Virus record (IMG/VR): IMGVR_UViG_3300048833_000277
Location: 1-38,773 of that record
Length of the DNA stretch: 38,773 nucleotides
Reading direction: 5' to 3' (one strand)
Source of the DNA: a virus
Shown: in pieces, positions 1 to 7,433 of the stretch
Layout: the number at the start of each line of letters is the position of its first letter
Position numbering within the stretch: the stretch's first letter is position 1
Position numbers and translations under genes: made by a program
Notes under the pieces: model-generated
Seen by the model: only the letters and a program-made list of their open reading frames with translations
What the model was told of the DNA's origin: nothing
The model's database searches: none

Positions 1-127
1 GCGACTCGACTTCATTCGCCGCGATGCGTCCGGAGACATTGAAGACGGCACGCTGATCACACTGGGATACGTCTCCGGATCTCTCACCATCAAATGGGCC
101 GACTGTCAGCCCCACGAAGATCTCGAA
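1..127. repeat. Terminal direct repeat, left copy (circular contig overlap)
   Basis: These 127 bases are identical to 38647-38773, the end of the window. The tail gene that begins at 38210 continues in the same frame through this copy to a stop at 164-166. The simplest reading is that the window is a circular assembly whose ends overlap by 127 bases, a common assembler k-mer length, rather than a biological terminal repeat. Unit genome 38,646 bp. Confidence 0.95.
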
Positions 128-166
128 GGCCTCGAAGCGAATCCAGAACCGGAGGAAGACACATGA
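1..166 (+). CDS. 3' end of tail tip-region protein (start at 38210, across the circular junction)
   Basis: This is the C-terminal part of the gene that starts at 38210. Joining 38210-38646 to 1-166 gives one uninterrupted frame of 200 residues. The last codons read GLEANPEPEEDT before the TGA at 164-166. The next gene's ATG at 163 overlaps this stop (ATGA), which implies translational coupling. The protein lies between a tail protein (37029-38207) and the fibre genes, so a virion tail-tip role is likely from context alone. I do not recognise the family. Confidence 0.85.
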   Translation, partial: RLDFIRRDASGDIEDGTLITLGYVSGSLTIKWADCQPHEDLEGLEANPEPEEDT

Positions 167-1407
167 GACGCCCTCCGATGTGTTCATGTCGCTGCAGCAT
201 CAACACGCCGTCCTGGCTGCCATGGACTCGCATGTTGCACGTCGTTGGGCCTTTGGCCGATGATGGCGGAGTCGCTGGCCATGATGTGGAGTGGTCTCGG
301 ATCCACAATACAGAGAGCTGGATTAGCGGAGTGCCCTACACGCCGTACGGTTTGCGGGCGGACTTTAGTCTTGAAACACCAGACTACACGTCTCCCGATT
401 CCGGATGGATTAGAAAGATGCGACCGATACGGTTCCGTATCGGTCCAGATGATGAGTTGGGCTATGGCGGACCGGGTTCTGAGTTCGTGGACGAAAAGCA
501 GTTCGTGCGAACGGCTGGCGTGCTGATTCCGTCTCGCACATTGGCACCGCCGAGCACTGGGCATTTTGGCACGCCACGACTCGGCAGCGTGTCGATCGAG
601 CCGCCTTTTGCGATTCGATCAGCGAGCCTCTCACAGATCACACACGCCAGACTGCTTGTCAACGGCGTCGATGCGAGCGGCATTGTGGCGCTGACCAGCA
701 TCAATGCCGCAACTGCCTTTCGTCGTGACGGATTCACACTCACATTCAACGCGCTTTCACTCAGCACATTATCCGCGATGGCCGTTTCAGACGCTGTTGT
801 GGAAGTCGATTTTTGGCTGCACTTCGAGGTCCGTTCGCTGCAGCTTACCGCAGGCTACGCGACTGGTTTCGACTTGGATGAATACTCGTGGCTGTTTGCC
901 GATGATGGTACAACTCGCGACAGCATCGGGGCGGATGTTGGCGAGCCTCGCTTCTTTTTCACTGCGACGGAAGGCATCAACGTTCACGCGAGAAACGCGA
1001 ACCTCGGCAGCTACCTGTTCAATTTCGATGCTCCGTTCGTAGGACTAGACGAACTGGAAACAGTGACCGCAGGCAGCTGGACACTCACGCGACCAACCAA
1101 CAGCTTCCAGCTCACTAACGGCACGTCGCAAATCACGTTTACGTATGGCGTAGAGATTCCGTTCCTCCTTTTGAGGCGAGAGATCTCTGGCACACTTTAC
1201 ACGTGTCGCTACTACTGCAGTTCCACCGCTGAGACCTATCGGCTCGTGTCACCGGGGCCGCGCGTGGCACCGTTCGATCCGAGCGCATCGAACACGTTCG
1301 CGGTTCAGGGACTAATCGCCGGGGCCGAAATTTATCCACCGAGTTTGCCGGGAGCCGAAAGCATTTTCGCTCAGTTTCCCTCTACGATCACAGTGAGCCG
1401 ACCATGA
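163..1407 (+). CDS. Putative tail tip / distal tail structural protein
   Basis: A 414-residue protein. The start at 163 is chosen over an in-frame ATG at 94 because GGAGG at 151-155 lies 7 bases upstream and the ATG overlaps the previous stop. The sequence is rich in beta-prone, Ser/Thr/Phe segments with no transmembrane helix. It resembles the body of a phage tail or appendage protein rather than an enzyme, but no named family is recognised. It sits between the tail-tip protein that crosses the genome junction and two fibre-like proteins, and its 3' end overlaps the next gene by 4 bases. The role is inferred from position in the tail operon. Confidence 0.7.
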   Translation: MRRPPMCSCRCSINTPSWLPWTRMLHVVGPLADDGGVAGHDVEWSRIHNTESWISGVPYTPYGLRADFSLETPDYTSPDSGWIRKMRPIRFRIGPDDELGYGGPGSEFVDEKQFVRTAGVLIPSRTLAPPSTGHFGTPRLGSVSIEPPFAIRSASLSQITHARLLVNGVDASGIVALTSINAATAFRRDGFTLTFNALSLSTLSAMAVSDAVVEVDFWLHFEVRSLQLTAGYATGFDLDEYSWLFADDGTTRDSIGADVGEPRFFFTATEGINVHARNANLGSYLFNFDAPFVGLDELETVTAGSWTLTRPTNSFQLTNGTSQITFTYGVEIPFLLLRREISGTLYTCRYYCSSTAETYRLVSPGPRVAPFDPSASNTFAVQGLIAGAEIYPPSLPGAESIFAQFPSTITVSRP

Positions 1408-2291
1408 CCGCGAAGACAATCAAACTTCCATCGCTCACTGCAGGGCTCACACTCACCTGTCTGGTGCGAAATCCGAGTACGCTGGCTCTGCTGGAGACTG
1501 TGGCGCTCGCCGCTGGATCTGGCGACGATGCCAGCATCTACACCGGCACGGTCACAGGTGCCCATGCTGGCCAGCTTCTGTTCGAGGTGCTCGTGTCTGG
1601 AACGGTGCTCGAAAAGCGGCTCCGGACGATCACAGACACCGCCGCCACGTTCGTGATTCTGACTGAGCTGGAAGAACGTGCGAACAATGGCCGTGGCGCT
1701 CATCCTGTTGCGATCACCATCACTGATCTGGACGATGTGGAGCTGGAGAATGCAGACATCCGCGCAGTGAGCGGGATTCTCGGCGGGTCCGGAATCACCG
1801 GCCCGGATGGCGTGAAGATCTTGTCGCTGAACTCTGCAACTTACACGATCACGATCACCTGCCCCGGCTTCGAGGGTTTGACCGAGGAACTGGTGATCTC
1901 TGGCACGACAGCGATCACCTACCAGCTCACTCCGCGCGTGGTGACTTTGCCGGAAGCTCCGGGCATGGCCACGGGCGTTCTGGTCGCACTGGACGAAATG
2001 CTGAATGTGGAGCCGGGCGTCGATGTTCACATTCAGCTCGTGACCGGGCGTGGCATCGCTGGATTCACGCTGGACACAAAGATCAGAACGCAAACCACAA
2101 ACAGCGAAGGTGCCGTCGAGTTCACTCGATTGGCTCACGGCGCCAAGTACTCCGTTTGGTCCGGTGCAATCGCAGAGGCCAACACCAGCCCATTCGCCGT
2201 CCGAGGTCGCAGCAACAAGGCCACCTTCACCGTTCCAGTGGCCGATAATTTCAATATCGCCGAGTTCCTCCGTCTGGATCCTGAAGAATGA
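1404..2291 (+). CDS. Putative tail fibre protein with Ig-like / carboxypeptidase-regulatory-like domain
   Basis: A 295-residue protein that starts at an ATGA overlap. Residues about 95-175 (AITITDLDDVELENADIRAV, followed by a TYTITITCPGFEG stretch) resemble a carboxypeptidase-regulatory-like or Ig-like beta-sandwich, in which a modifiable matrix is followed by a Y-x-I-x-I-x-x-x-G-F/Y strand. A second similar pattern occurs near residues 230-270 (TNSEGAVEFTRLAHGAKYSVW). Such domains are common on virion surfaces and fibres, where they act as spacers or weak glycan-binding modules. The gene is translationally coupled to both neighbours in the fibre block. The receptor is unknown. Confidence 0.65.
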   Translation: MTAKTIKLPSLTAGLTLTCLVRNPSTLALLETVALAAGSGDDASIYTGTVTGAHAGQLLFEVLVSGTVLEKRLRTITDTAATFVILTELEERANNGRGAHPVAITITDLDDVELENADIRAVSGILGGSGITGPDGVKILSLNSATYTITITCPGFEGLTEELVISGTTAITYQLTPRVVTLPEAPGMATGVLVALDEMLNVEPGVDVHIQLVTGRGIAGFTLDTKIRTQTTNSEGAVEFTRLAHGAKYSVWSGAIAEANTSPFAVRGRSNKATFTVPVADNFNIAEFLRLDPEE

Positions 2292-3748
2292 CAATCGCAA
2301 CACACATCATCGACATCACCGGTGGCACGCTGCACACAGTCGACAGCCTGCTGGAAGCCGCTGGCGACGCGGCTGCGCTGACCGGTCCGGAGATCGTCGC
2401 GGCGATCACAGCGGAACTCGGCAGCACCACCTGGCGGACTCATCCGTCGAACTCAGCGATCGTGACTGCCATCAACACGCAGCTCGGCAACACGAACTGG
2501 CAGACGCAACCGAGCAACGCCGCGATCGTCTCAGCCATCAACACGCAGCTCGGCGGAACAACATGGCAGAGCGGCGGTTCTGGCTCGCCGACTTTCGGCT
2601 CTCTCGGTGGTGCCGTCGCCGACAATGCTGCGCTGGTCGCAGAGTTTGCGACGAAGGCTGACGACGATCACACGCACGTGCTTGAAGATCTAACGGACCT
2701 CGACGTCAGCGCGGATATGGTCGCCTTCGATCAGGGCATTCGGCCAGGTCTGTACGACGATCTCGATGAGCCTCCAGTCGGTACGATTTTCGAAGGCTCT
2801 AACGATGGCCATCTTTACTGGTGCCACCGCGACGGATCCGTGCATCTGCTCTGCGACAGCGGCGGATACGGCGGCGGAACATGGGGCACCATCACCGGCA
2901 CGCTCAGCGATCAGGAAGATCTGCAGGAAGCTCTCGACGACAAGCAGCCGCTGGACAGCAATCTGACGCAGCTCTCGTCGCTGTCCACAAGTAGCGGTCA
3001 ATCAATAATTTTGGTCACGCCCACGGGCATGACGAAGATGGATATCAGTAACGATGTGCAGAGTCTGCTGGGATCGCTGACGCATCTGGCCTTTCGCACC
3101 GCGCTAGACGTGCCTCAGGCTTCGCACGTGGTCAGCGTCATGGGCGGCGATCAGTCGATCAGCGGGCAAAAGATTTTCATGGACGGCATCACGATCGGCG
3201 GAGGCAGTACGACAATCTGCACGATCAATTCCGGCGTCACGACGCAGTCACAGATTCTGCAGTTCCGACCAACCGACCTAACGTCCGCAAACGTCGCGTG
3301 CCTCGATCTATACGCCGGATCGGCAGCGACTCGACTTCCAGCACTGCGATTGTTTTCGGCGAATGCATCTTCCCCGCAGTACGGATTCCAAGTCGGAACC
3401 GGACCGGCCACGCTGGCCGCGAACACCTGGCACTTCGCCAGTACTGTCGTCGGCAGCAGCATGGCGAATTCGCTGCCATGGTCGATTACTGTCAGCAACA
3501 CTACAGACGGCCGCTTTAGCGCAATGGCGGTTGCGAATACTGGCGCCGTGACGATACCGAAGACACTCGCCGTCACAGGTGCCGTCAGCACCGGAATGCT
3601 GACGATCGGCGTCTACACGTTTGCGACAGTTCCATCCGCCAGCGCGAACACGGGCGCCACGATTCGAATCTCTGACAGATCACATCGGCTGGCGACGTCA
3701 AACGGCACCGTCTGGAACTGGGCAGGCTCCACAACCGCAATCTCGTAG
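2288..3748 (+). CDS. Putative tail fibre protein with short internal repeats
   Basis: A 486-residue protein starting at an ATGA overlap. Residues about 39-95 contain two and a half tandem copies of a 22-residue unit of the form LG-x-T-x-W-x-T-x-PSN-x-AIV-x-AINTQ (about nt 2404-2570). Residues about 127-150 carry a DDHTHVLEDLTDL motif; His/Thr-rich linkers of this kind are common in trimeric phage fibres. The C-terminal third is Ala/Thr/Ser-rich beta material (TIPKTLAVTGAVSTGMLTIG), typical of fibre shafts and tips. It is the last large structural gene before the glycosyltransferase. The stop codon lies beside a palindromic dispersed repeat (3749-3819). Confidence 0.75.
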   Translation: MTIATHIIDITGGTLHTVDSLLEAAGDAAALTGPEIVAAITAELGSTTWRTHPSNSAIVTAINTQLGNTNWQTQPSNAAIVSAINTQLGGTTWQSGGSGSPTFGSLGGAVADNAALVAEFATKADDDHTHVLEDLTDLDVSADMVAFDQGIRPGLYDDLDEPPVGTIFEGSNDGHLYWCHRDGSVHLLCDSGGYGGGTWGTITGTLSDQEDLQEALDDKQPLDSNLTQLSSLSTSSGQSIILVTPTGMTKMDISNDVQSLLGSLTHLAFRTALDVPQASHVVSVMGGDQSISGQKIFMDGITIGGGSTTICTINSGVTTQSQILQFRPTDLTSANVACLDLYAGSAATRLPALRLFSANASSPQYGFQVGTGPATLAANTWHFASTVVGSSMANSLPWSITVSNTTDGRFSAMAVANTGAVTIPKTLAVTGAVSTGMLTIGVYTFATVPSASANTGATIRISDRSHRLATSNGTVWNWAGSTTAIS

Positions 3749-3819
3749 CCCGATCTGTCTCAGATCGGGAATCTGGCCTCAACATCACACTGCCTGTCGT
3801 CGACCTGAGACAGGTCGAC
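3749..3819. repeat. Paired palindromic dispersed repeat (family A), intergenic copy 1
   Basis: Two perfect hairpins are seen: CCCGATCTG-tct-CAGATCGGG (3749-3769) and GTCGACCTG-aga-CAGGTCGAC (3799-3819), followed by CTACA. The same paired layout recurs at 20295-20367 and 33408-33465, and a variant occurs at 30847-30935. Each copy ends 15-24 bases before a start codon, here the ATG at 3838. It may act as an RNA hairpin or weak terminator, or be a mobile miniature repeat. It lacks a T-run. Confidence 0.85.
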
Positions 3820-3837
3820 CTACACAGAAAGACCATC

Positions 3838-4332
3838 ATGAGCACTCGACCTTACGAACTTCTGGTCCGCTTCGCCGCAGACGGCACCGTTGCTGGCGTC
3901 TCGGCGAAAACTCTGACTACAGTCAACGGCCGCGACTACGAATCCGATCCGATGCCGCTGGGCTCGATCGACGATCCAGCGTTCGCCGACTTCGCCGATC
4001 AGTTTTGCGCAGCCGTTGTCGCGCAACGTGACGGCCTCGCCGCTCAGGTGTCCGAGCTGCTCGAACAGATCGAGATCCTGCAGGCACAGATCCCCGCTCC
4101 GCGCGGTCCGAGAGAAGTCACGCCAGAACAGTTCCTCGCTCGCTTCTCACCTGCCGATATCGTGGCTATCGATCAGTCCACCGATCCCCGCGTCGTGCTG
4201 GCGAAGGTGACTCTGCAGACTCGATCGAGTGTCGTCGATCTCGATTCGCCGCTCCTGGCAGCGATGATCGACGGCCTGATAGCAGCCGGCATCGCAATCG
4301 ACGAGACCGAACGAGAAAGGATCTTCGCGTAA
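3838..4332 (+). CDS. Hypothetical tail-operon protein with coiled-coil segment
   Basis: A 164-residue protein. The N-terminal part (MSTRPYELLVRFAADGTVAG) is beta-like. Residues about 57-85 (QRDGLAAQVSELLEQIEILQAQI) form a plausible coiled coil. The C-terminal part is helical and ends in a LLAAMIDGLIAAGIAIDETERERIFA stretch. It lies directly after the fibre gene and overlaps the glycosyltransferase start (TAATG at 4330-4334), so it is probably co-translated. Small proteins at this spot in tail operons are often fibre chaperones or accessory proteins, but no family match is recognised. Confidence 0.7.
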   Translation: MSTRPYELLVRFAADGTVAGVSAKTLTTVNGRDYESDPMPLGSIDDPAFADFADQFCAAVVAQRDGLAAQVSELLEQIEILQAQIPAPRGPREVTPEQFLARFSPADIVAIDQSTDPRVVLAKVTLQTRSSVVDLDSPLLAAMIDGLIAAGIAIDETERERIFA

Positions 4333-5954
4333 TGTCGACGACTCAGACGCTGGCGTTGTTTGCTTCGTGTCCGATCCGGACAAAAGCCATCTCGAAGGGC
4401 GTGGCCTGGCTCCGCAAGCATCGGCCGATGGTCGAGAGCTGGGCTGCCGACCTGCGTCTCGACATGCAGGCCGTGCAGGCTGCCATCAATGCGGATCTCG
4501 CTGGCGAGCCGCAGGGCGTCAGCCCTCGGTGTGACTCGACGGTGCAAACACACGGAGGGCTGACGCCCAACCGCTCGCCTGGTATTTCGGCCGAAATAAC
4601 TGTCATCATCACGTGCCACAATTACGCTCACTTCCTGCAGGACTGTCTGGACTCCATCGCAGCATCCACGCTGCAGCCGACACACGTGATCGTGATCGAC
4701 GACTCCAGCGACACACCGCTGGCGTCTCTCGCCTTTGAAATTACAAATCTCAAATCTCAAATCGACTTCCAGCGAGTCGAATACCGCAGTCAGCACCTGA
4801 GCTGCCAGCATGGTTTCGACCAGTGCGTCACGAAGTACGTGCTCTGGCTGGATGCCGACGACAAGCTGCATCCGGATTACCTGCAGACGGCCGTCAGCAT
4901 GCTGGACTCAGACCGCGAGGCAGCGTTCGTCTTTCCGTTGCTGCAGGCGTTCGGCGATCGTGAAGGCATGATCTTTGATATCGACCGTGCACCTGACGTT
5001 GTGCGCTGGTCCGATCTGGAATCTCGGAACTGGTGCGGCGTCAGCACGATGTTCCGAGCGGACATCCTGCGTCAGTCGCTGGCTCTCCGGACCGACCGAG
5101 TCCCCGGTTGCGGCTGCAATGACTGGATCACCGCGCGGACTGTCCTCAGGTCCGGACCGTGGCACGGGCTCAAGTGCCCTGTGCCGCTGCTGTATCGCCA
5201 GCACGCGGCCGGTGCACACCTGCAGCCTGACTTTCCGAAGTACGAGCTGCAGGCGAACATCGCGCACGAAGTCGTGACGATCTGCGTGGCGTTCAGCGGC
5301 CGCTGGGAACCATGGTGGAAACTGCGCGAATGGATCATCAATCAAGACTGGCCATACAACCAGGTGCGATTGCTCATTCTGAACTCAACGCATGCCGACC
5401 TGACGGCCAAAGCTCTCGGCCTGGATGACATGCCGTTCGCTTCTCTGCAGATCGAACGCATCGACGTCGGATTCCCTTCGCTCGCCGAACAGGAACGTCG
5501 CAACCGGCAGGACATCTGCAGGCAGGTCGACAGCGCTGTGGCCGGACTCTACAACCGAGCGTTTCAATGTGCGTTCGGCGAGTGGATGCTGTTCGTCGAA
5601 GATGACGTAATTCCTCAGCGGCCGGATGCGATCGCACAATTGTTCAAAAGCGTTGGGCCAAACGTCGCGGCCGTCTCCGGAGTTTACCGGCATCGCTACG
5701 ACAACAACGCCGTCGCCTTCGGAGCCCCCAACGGCAAGCTGCCGATGCGAGACATGGACGGCCCAGCGATCGAACACGTGACCGGAACGGGATTCGGCTG
5801 CCTGCTCGCGCGTCGATCCGTCTTCACCCGCTTCGGCCTCTCCGGAGACGATCCCCGTGCATGGTTCTACGACGTCAACGCAGGCGTCCGAGTCGCTCGC
5901 ATGGGCTACCGCTGGATTCTGGATCGATCCGTCTACTGCGAGCATCTGGTGTGA
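4332..5954 (+). CDS. Two-domain family 2 glycosyltransferase
   Basis: A 540-residue cytoplasmic protein with two GT-A-like domains. Domain 1 (about residues 88-300) begins with an ITVIITCHNYAHFLQDCLDSI stretch and carries a metal-binding DADD at 174-177, typical of GT2 enzymes. Domain 2 (about 315-540) contains VEDD at 422-425 followed by an aromatic- and glycine-rich acceptor region. It would transfer sugars from nucleotide donors to an unknown acceptor, either host envelope glycan (receptor masking or conversion) or a virion protein. It is the last gene before the terminator and attP, so it would be end-proximal in the prophage. Two host-like dispersed repeats are translated in frame within it (residues about 57-83 and 134-145). 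Confidence 0.85.
   Translation: MSTTQTLALFASCPIRTKAISKGVAWLRKHRPMVESWAADLRLDMQAVQAAINADLAGEPQGVSPRCDSTVQTHGGLTPNRSPGISAEITVIITCHNYAHFLQDCLDSIAASTLQPTHVIVIDDSSDTPLASLAFEITNLKSQIDFQRVEYRSQHLSCQHGFDQCVTKYVLWLDADDKLHPDYLQTAVSMLDSDREAAFVFPLLQAFGDREGMIFDIDRAPDVVRWSDLESRNWCGVSTMFRADILRQSLALRTDRVPGCGCNDWITARTVLRSGPWHGLKCPVPLLYRQHAAGAHLQPDFPKYELQANIAHEVVTICVAFSGRWEPWWKLREWIINQDWPYNQVRLLILNSTHADLTAKALGLDDMPFASLQIERIDVGFPSLAEQERRNRQDICRQVDSAVAGLYNRAFQCAFGEWMLFVEDDVIPQRPDAIAQLFKSVGPNVAAVSGVYRHRYDNNAVAFGAPNGKLPMRDMDGPAIEHVTGTGFGCLLARRSVFTRFGLSGDDPRAWFYDVNAGVRVARMGYRWILDRSVYCEHLV
4503..4579. repeat. Imperfect 30-bp inverted repeat (family B) inside the glycosyltransferase gene
   Basis: The left arm at 4503-4532 starts GGCGAGCCGCAGGGCGTCAG and the right arm at 4550-4579 ends GACGCCCAACCGCTCGCC; they are largely complementary. 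The right arm belongs to the same family as 23872-23900, 33369-33397 and 36966-36989. Here the repeat is read through as protein, giving a GEPQGVSPR...HGGLTPNRSP linker before the first catalytic domain. Confidence 0.85.
4734..4763. repeat. AAATCTCAAA-type repeat (family C) translated within the glycosyltransferase
   Basis: An A/T-rich direct-repeat stretch built on TTTGAAATTACAAATCTC and CAAATCTCAAATC interrupts otherwise GC-rich coding sequence and encodes FEITNLKSQI. A closely similar element lies in the intergenic region at 10451-10481. It appears as a short insertion between the donor-binding half and the DADD motif of the first GT domain. Confidence 0.7.
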
Positions 5955-5968
5955 TCATCGAATGAAAG

Positions 5969-5992
5969 AGCCCCGCTCTTTCGAGCGGGGCT
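5969..5992 (+). terminator. Hairpin terminator after the glycosyltransferase
   Basis: A perfect 9-bp stem, AGCCCCGCT (5969-5977) and AGCGGGGCT (5984-5992), with a 6-base loop, starts 15 bases after the stop codon. Only a weak T-rich tail follows (GGTGTTCG), so efficiency is uncertain. It probably ends the late tail operon just before attP. Confidence 0.65.
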
Positions 5993-6241
5993 GGTGTTCG
6001 TCTTATCGGCCTCGCCAGACCTTGTAGCCCAGGTCTTCCAGCTAACACAAGGTGCATCAGTAAAAAAATCGACGTCCGCCAGAAAAAAGAAAGTGTGTCT
6101 TCATATGCGGCTGTTCCCTCCGTGCAGAAGAAAACGAAACCCCGAAAAGGACCCAAAGGGGGGGGGTGGCGGTCGCGTCGGTTGCGGTCTCGCGACTGAG
6201 AATCGATCGGCGTTTCGCGTGGGCGCAATGATCATCCTCAA

Positions 6242-6302
6242 CCGGTCTTGAAAACCGGAGTACCCGCAAGGGTACCCAGGGTTCGAATCCCTGTCTCTCC
6301 GC
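6242..6302 (+). other. Putative attP core: 3' half of tRNA-Ser(UGA)
   Basis: The sequence folds as the 3' half of a type II tRNA-Ser: anticodon arm CCGGT/ACCGG (6242-6246, 6254-6258) with loop CTTGAAA and anticodon TGA (6249-6251); long variable arm GTACCC-gcaa-GGGTAC (6260-6275); T arm CAGGG-TTCGAAT-CCCTG (6277-6293); acceptor 3' strand TCTCTCC (6294-6300) plus discriminator G6301. No matching GGAGAGA acceptor strand or D arm lies upstream. A tRNA 3' fragment in a phage that carries a tyrosine recombinase is the classic attP design: integration rebuilds the host tRNA with phage-derived 3' sequence. The integrase gene lies 2.6 kb downstream. Confidence 0.85.
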
Positions 6303-6314
6303 TTTTTCAGCGGT

Positions 6315-6346
6315 AAAAGGCAGCCGCGAAAGTGGCTGCCTTTTTT
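6315..6346 (+). terminator. Strong intrinsic terminator after the tRNA-Ser fragment
   Basis: Stem GGCAGCC (6319-6325) and GGCTGCC (6334-6340) extends through AAAA/TTTT and is followed by six T residues (6341-6346). It lies 13 bases past the tRNA end, as expected for a tRNA-gene terminator. It may be part of the sequence shared with the host attachment site, keeping the reconstructed tRNA-Ser properly terminated. Confidence 0.85.
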
Positions 6347-6395
6347 CGTTGGTTGATTGCACCGGTCCACATCAGAGCGGCTCAAGGACTGCCAC

Positions 6396-6418
6396 AGGCA
6401 GAAGGATGTGTAATGCCT
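6396..6418 (+). promoter_or_regulatory. Candidate CsrA-binding hairpin over a Shine-Dalgarno
   Basis: AGGCA (6396-6400) and TGCCT (6414-6418) can pair around a 13-base loop containing GAAGGATGTG, followed by the start of the ATG at 6413. GCAGAAGGATGT matches the published CsrA SELEX consensus RUACARGGAUGU at 10 of 12 positions, and its AAGGA is the ribosome-binding site of the 6413 gene. Since the phage encodes two CsrA proteins, this is a plausible target. This is inference only. Confidence 0.45.
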
Positions 6419-6643
6419 CGACTTCGCATTGATCTGTCGGACGGGTCTGTGATCTTCTGCAAGGCTGATTGGATACCGCCAGTTGGCACCACATTCCCCG
6501 TTCACAAGCACGTTGCTGGCGAGTCAGTCACAGTCAAGATCACAGCGCATGAATGGGCATTGAATGAAAAGAACGGAGACCCTGATGACAAATCAGATCT
6601 TCCCGAGCTGCAACTGACGCTTAAAGGTCGAGCTGTGTGGTAG
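6413..6643 (+). CDS. Small hypothetical protein next to attP
   Basis: A 76-residue protein beginning MPRLRIDLSDGSVIFCKADW and ending in LQLTLKGRAVW. The start is supported by AAGGA at 6402-6406, 6 bases upstream. It appears to be a compact, soluble, mostly beta protein with alternating hydrophobic residues; no domain is recognised. It is the first gene after attP on the integrase side, so it would sit at the prophage end. Its last 23 bases overlap the 3' end of the convergent gene at 6621-6881. The ribosome-binding site is in a candidate CsrA hairpin. Confidence 0.6.
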   Translation: MPRLRIDLSDGSVIFCKADWIPPVGTTFPVHKHVAGESVTVKITAHEWALNEKNGDPDDKSDLPELQLTLKGRAVW

Positions 6644-6881
6644 GCAGCAGTCTGTGTGGAATGGCCATTTCAATGCTTTGAATGATGTCTGCAAATTCCT
6701 TCAGCGAAAGAGAAGGAGCGATCAACGCTCTGCCTGAAGTGACTCTGCAGTTTTCTTCGTTGGCAATTTTGTAGAGACGGTCAGAGAGATCATTGAGTTG
6801 GATACGTGCATTCTGCAACAGGGCCTTTGCCTCACGCAACTCCTCAGCAAAACGAACCGGCTCACATCTATCTGTCGACAT
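6621..6881 (-). CDS. Small hypothetical reverse-strand protein
   Basis: An 86-residue helical protein beginning MSTDRCEPVRFAEELREAKA. The strongest evidence for expression is a very good ribosome-binding site on the reverse strand, AAGGAGGAATGAGTC, just before the ATG. Residues about 12-45 form an amphipathic helix with heptad character (LREAKALLQNARIQLNDLSDRL). It is one of only a few reverse-strand genes in the genome and converges on the 6413 gene, which is consistent with a lysogeny-expressed or moron gene. Function unknown. Confidence 0.65.
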   Translation of the reverse strand: MSTDRCEPVRFAEELREAKALLQNARIQLNDLSDRLYKIANEENCRVTSGRALIAPSLSLKEFADIIQSIEMAIPHRLLPTTQLDL

Positions 6882-6958
6882 GACTCATTCCTCCTTTGGC
6901 TTTGAGAGCTGAGATCGGGCGATTCTCATCTTATCAAATTGAACGCAGATGCAATCAC

Positions 6959-7420
6959 ATGAAGGCTGAAGGAGAAACCCCAGAGTCAGTGAAGACGGTA
7001 GTCGCGTTGATTTGTGTCGGGGTGCCGGCGCTTTTGCTGATGGCTATGTTCATGTGGGTTGGTCGAGAGAAGCCAGCTCCGGACGTGAGTGATTCAATGA
7101 AATGGGTTGTGTCACAGAGAGCTTTAAGCGACGGCGTTTGCTTCACATTCAGCGGAGACATCCTACCGCCTGGACGCTGGAAGGAGACAGCTCAAGCGTC
7201 AGACATCAATCCGATTTTAGAGTTTGTTGGGTTGTCGCCAGTCAAAGGCATGGCCGTTGATGAGGAGTCAAAAACCAAACACAGATGGGATCGCAACACG
7301 TTCCACTGGCCATATGAGGACGGAAAACAAATCGAGGTCCATCGAACACGTCACACTGTTCGAGGGCACCGATTCAGCTACGACGCCATTCACGAAATCA
7401 GAGTCGTTTCAAGCAAGTGA
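6959..7420 (+). CDS. Single-pass membrane-anchored hypothetical protein
   Basis: A 153-residue protein. Residues about 11-37 (VKTVVALICVGVPALLLMAMFMWVG) form a transmembrane helix near the N terminus; the remaining ~115 residues are hydrophilic and presumably extracytoplasmic. The ATG at 6959 has only a weak ribosome-binding site; a TTG at 6896 in the same frame is an alternative that would add 21 residues. Codon use is less GC-rich than in the structural genes, like its neighbours at 6413-7723, which suggests a separately acquired block near attP. A role in exclusion or conversion is possible but not shown. Confidence 0.6.
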   Translation: MKAEGETPESVKTVVALICVGVPALLLMAMFMWVGREKPAPDVSDSMKWVVSQRALSDGVCFTFSGDILPPGRWKETAQASDINPILEFVGLSPVKGMAVDEESKTKHRWDRNTFHWPYEDGKQIEVHRTRHTVRGHRFSYDAIHEIRVVSSK

Positions 7421-7433
7421 TTCACAACGGTTA

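Noticed and set aside
1371-2303. 310-codon reverse-strand frame opposite the fibre gene
   Set aside because: Rich in Cys, His and Arg with no domain; the forward genes are stop-start coupled and beta-structured.
6158-6166. Run of nine G residues considered as a regulatory or G-quadruplex site
   Set aside because: A single homopolymer without further G-tracts in regular spacing; could be a sequencing-length artefact and nothing nearby depends on it.
6242-6302. tRNA-Ser fragment considered as a functional phage tRNA
   Set aside because: The acceptor 5' strand and D arm are missing upstream, so it cannot fold as a complete tRNA; attP explains it better.
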